Source: Helicobacter pylori_CU (GTDB taxonomy: Bacteria; Campylobacterota; Campylobacteria; Campylobacterales; Helicobacteraceae). Taken from it: a DNA stretch of 64,000 nucleotides. Both the position numbers and the translations under genes were made by a program. Below, piece after piece: positions 61,500 through 64,000 of the stretch (the stretch's first letter is position 1; the number at the start of each line of letters is the position of its first letter). The notes beneath the pieces are model-generated. The model was not told where the DNA came from and ran no database searches. It saw only the letters and a list, made by a program, of their open reading frames with translations. The DNA lies in assembly GCF_000259235.1 (NCBI RefSeq), contig NC_017733.1, positions 930,001 to 994,000 of the forward strand, in the 5' to 3' direction.

Positions 61500-62570
61500 T
61501 TGAAACATTTAACCCCACTCACTCACACCCTTTTTAAAGCCTTATGGCTAGGTGTAGCTTTAAGCACATCTTTAAGCTTAGTTGCAGCAGAAAGCCCCAC
61601 TAAAACAGATCCTAAGTCCGCTAAGGGGGTTAAAAACAAACCCAAATCGCCCATTACTAAAGTCATGATGACCAATTGCGACAATCTTAAAGATTTTAAC
61701 GCTAAGCAAAAAGAAGTCTTAAAATCCGCTTATCAATTCGGATCTAAAGAAAATTTAGGCTATGAAATGGCAGGCATCGCATGGAAAGAATCATGCGCAG
61801 GGGTTTATAAAATCAATTTTTCGGATCCGAGTGCGGGCATTTACCATGCGTATATCCCTAGCGTTTTAAAAAGCTATGGGCATAATAACAGCCCCTTTTT
61901 GCGTAACGTGATGGGGGAATTGCTCATTAAAGACGATATGTTTGCTTCTGAAGTGGCCCTAAAAGAGTTACTCTATTGGAAAACGCGCTACCACGACAAT
62001 CTAAAAGACATGATTAAATCTTACAACAAGGGCAGTCGTTGGGAAAAAAACGAGAAAGCTAACGCTGATGCTGAGAAATATTACGAAGAGATACAAGATA
62101 GAATCAGGCGTTTGAAAGAATCTAAAATCTTTGACTCGCAGTCTAGTAATGACCAAGAATTGCAAAAAAGCGCTAATAGCAACTTGGATTTAGACCCTAT
62201 CGGCAACGCCATGCCCCAAACTTTAGCTAAAACAGAGACCAAAGAAACTCAAATAGAGGAAGCTCAAACACAAAAACCCCAAGAAATGAAAGAGGCAGCT
62301 AGCGAGCAAGCCATTAAGAAGCCGCTAGAAAAAGAAAAAGATAAACCCATGTATTTCGCTCAAATCAATAGCGCTGATTTCACACCCGCTAAAAAAAGCC
62401 CCAAAAAACCGGCTAAAGCGAGTCCAAAACGCTCCTCTAAAAATAACACTAAAAGCCACGCTAAAACCGCTTCCAAAAATTCCAAAAATAAAGAAATGTG
62501 CAAAAATTGCTCTCCAGGGCAAAGGAACGCGATTTTAGCCAACCATATCACTCTCATGCAAGAGCTTTAA
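61500..62570 (+). CDS. Secreted protein with lytic transglycosylase (SLT)-like domain (HP0973 type)
   Basis: A 356-residue exported protein starting at TTG 61500 after AAAGGT. The signal peptide is MKHLTPLTHTLFKALWLGVA and following residues to VAAES. A domain at about residues 50-195 looks like SLT: GIAWKESCAGVYKINFSDPS matches the catalytic Glu region, and SYNKGSRWE matches the AYNAGP-like motif. The C-terminal 140 residues are low-complexity, Lys/Ala/Pro/Ser-rich, with a terminal CKNC pair. Peptidoglycan cleavage is inferred, not proven. It overlaps nothing and lies 12 bases before gpmI. Confidence 0.65.
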   Translation: MKHLTPLTHTLFKALWLGVALSTSLSLVAAESPTKTDPKSAKGVKNKPKSPITKVMMTNCDNLKDFNAKQKEVLKSAYQFGSKENLGYEMAGIAWKESCAGVYKINFSDPSAGIYHAYIPSVLKSYGHNNSPFLRNVMGELLIKDDMFASEVALKELLYWKTRYHDNLKDMIKSYNKGSRWEKNEKANADAEKYYEEIQDRIRRLKESKIFDSQSSNDQELQKSANSNLDLDPIGNAMPQTLAKTETKETQIEEAQTQKPQEMKEAASEQAIKKPLEKEKDKPMYFAQINSADFTPAKKSPKKPAKASPKRSSKNNTKSHAKTASKNSKNKEMCKNCSPGQRNAILANHITLMQEL

Positions 62571-62582
62571 AAAGTCCTAAAA

Positions 62583-64000
62583 ATGGCGCAAAAAACTCTT
62601 TTGATTATCACTGATGGTATTGGGTATCGTAAAGATAGCGATCATAACGCATTCTTTCATGCCAAAAAACCCACTTATGACTTGATGTTTAAGACCTTGC
62701 CTTATAGCTTGATTGATACGCATGGCTTGAGCGTGGGCTTACCTAAGGGGCAAATGGGAAATTCTGAAGTGGGGCATATGTGTATTGGGGCTGGTAGGGT
62801 GCTGTATCAGGATTTAGTCAAAATTTCTTTAAGCCTTCAAAACGATGAATTAAAAAACAACCCCGCTTTTTTAAACACGATCCAAAAAAGCCATGTGGTG
62901 CATCTTATGGGTTTAATGAGCGATGGAGGCGTGCATTCACACATTGAGCATTTTATCGCTCTGGCTTTAGAGTGTGAAAAATCCCATAAAAAAGTCTGTC
63001 TGCATTTAATCACCGATGGGCGCGATGTCGCTCCTAAAAGCGCTTTAACTTATTTAGAAACCATGCAAAATATCTGCAATGAAAACATTCAAATCGCTAC
63101 TATAAGCGGTCGTTTTTATGCCATGGATAGGGATAAGCGCTTTGAAAGGATTGAACTTGCATATCATAGCTTAATGGGGCTTAATCACACTCCTTTAAGC
63201 CCTAGCGAATATATCCAAAGCCAATACGATAAAAATATCACTGATGAATTTATCATGCCCGCTTGTTTTAAAGATTATTGTGGCATGCAAGATGATGAAA
63301 GCTTCATTTTTATCAATTTCAGGAATGATAGGGCTAGAGAAATCGTGAGCGCTTTAGGTCAAAAGGAATTCAGTGGTTTTAAGCGTCAAGCTTTTAAAAA
63401 ACTCCATATCGCTACCATGACCCCTTATGACAACACTTTCCCCTACCCTATTTTATTCCCTAAAGAAAGCGTTCAAAACACGCTCGCTGAAGTGGTGTCT
63501 CAACACAACCTGACCCAAAGCCATATCGCTGAAACTGAAAAATACGCGCATGTAACCTTTTTCATCAACGGCGGAGTGGAGACGCCTTTTAAAAATGAAA
63601 ACCGAGTGCTTATCCAAAGCCCTAAAGTTACCACTTATGATTTAAAGCCTGAAATGAGCGCTAAAGAAGTAACCCTTGCGGTGTTAGAGCAAATGAAACT
63701 GGGCACGGATTTGATCATTGTGAATTTTGCCAATGGCGACATGGTGGGGCATACAGGGAATTTTGAAGCGAGTATTAAAGCGGTAGAAGCAGTGGATAAA
63801 TGCTTAGGGGAAATCCTTTCACTGGCTAAAAAATTGGATTACGCCATGCTTTTAACAAGCGATCATGGGAATTGCGAGCGCATGAAAGATGAAAACCAAA
63901 ACCCCTTAACCAACCACACTGCCGGTAGCGTGTATTGCTTTGTTTTAGGGAATGGAGTCAAATCCATTAAAAACGGAGCCTTAAACAATATCGCTAGCAG
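62583..64000 (+). CDS. gpmI: 2,3-bisphosphoglycerate-independent phosphoglycerate mutase (3' end outside window)
   Basis: GpmI interconverts 3- and 2-phosphoglycerate using two manganese ions. The frame opens at ATG 62583 with MAQKTLLIITDGIGYRKDSD, including the metal-binding Asp. The catalytic serine is residue 61 in GQMGNSEVGHM. Further family blocks are HLITDGRDVAPKSAL, AMDRDKRFERIE and NFANGDMVGHTGNFEA, with LTSDHGNCERM near the end. About 472 of the expected 491 codons are present. It corresponds to HP0974 and closely follows the SLT-like gene. Confidence 0.96.
   Translation, partial: MAQKTLLIITDGIGYRKDSDHNAFFHAKKPTYDLMFKTLPYSLIDTHGLSVGLPKGQMGNSEVGHMCIGAGRVLYQDLVKISLSLQNDELKNNPAFLNTIQKSHVVHLMGLMSDGGVHSHIEHFIALALECEKSHKKVCLHLITDGRDVAPKSALTYLETMQNICNENIQIATISGRFYAMDRDKRFERIELAYHSLMGLNHTPLSPSEYIQSQYDKNITDEFIMPACFKDYCGMQDDESFIFINFRNDRAREIVSALGQKEFSGFKRQAFKKLHIATMTPYDNTFPYPILFPKESVQNTLAEVVSQHNLTQSHIAETEKYAHVTFFINGGVETPFKNENRVLIQSPKVTTYDLKPEMSAKEVTLAVLEQMKLGTDLIIVNFANGDMVGHTGNFEASIKAVEAVDKCLGEILSLAKKLDYAMLLTSDHGNCERMKDENQNPLTNHTAGSVYCFVLGNGVKSIKNGALNNIAS

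Overview
This window is chromosomal DNA of Helicobacter pylori. The evidence is the gene order, which follows the HP0919 to HP0974 segment of strain 26695, together with species-specific families: a giant VacA-like autotransporter, Hop and Hom outer membrane proteins, RdxA, FlgZ and the CznABC metal pump. It also shows AT-rich spacers, TATAAT-type -10 boxes with poor -35 boxes, and many homopolymer or dinucleotide tracts. The strain is not 26695, because a hom gene sits between the GNAT gene and proP, as I recall for the J99 locus jhp0870.

Layout. 1-2063 is the 5' part of carB (minus, cut by the window edge), followed by a BI-1 family membrane protein. 2997-12856 (plus) holds a GAPDH/erythrose-4-phosphate dehydrogenase-like gene, the 2540-residue VacA-like protein and hopK. 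13287-20218 is a tightly packed plus-strand run: recR, truD, htpX, folE, ispA, surE, a lipoprotein, queD and queE. folE, queD and queE together give the early steps to the preQ0/queuosine precursor. 20309-26735 is an accessory zone: a GNAT, a homA-type outer membrane protein with a perfect metzincin-like zinc motif, proP, and a DUF262/HNH (GmrSD-like) nuclease gene broken by one base. A decayed partial copy of that nuclease lies on the far side of proP. 26807-32504 (minus) has an amino acid ABC uptake pair without an ATPase gene and a ridA-dadA-agcS-alr run for D-/L-alanine use. 32898-33362 is a Gly-Leu-Cys-Ser tRNA cluster. After nhaC, 35268-36026 contains a frameshifted outer-membrane-protein remnant and a 39-codon gene scrap.

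36069-47209 is mostly core housekeeping: a LapA-like membrane protein, rlmH, accD, recO, cinA domain, rdxA, lgt, an rluD-like gene, waaA, flgZ, nif3-like, glyQ, gpsA. 47447-53026 (minus) is the most unusual block: three consecutive dynamin-like GTPases. The first transcribed is split by a one-base frameshift, and it is preceded by a promoter, a good ribosome binding site and a (CT)8 tract in a short leader frame. 53567-61387 is the cznC-cznB-cznA efflux operon plus a DUF3240 gene, arranged behind glyS. The window ends with a secreted SLT-like protein and gpmI, which is cut at the 3' edge.

The strongest candidates for a little-described system are the dynamin-like GTPase operon with its phase-variable-looking leader and the Hom protein with the metzincin motif. 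Both are inferences from motifs; no search could be run.
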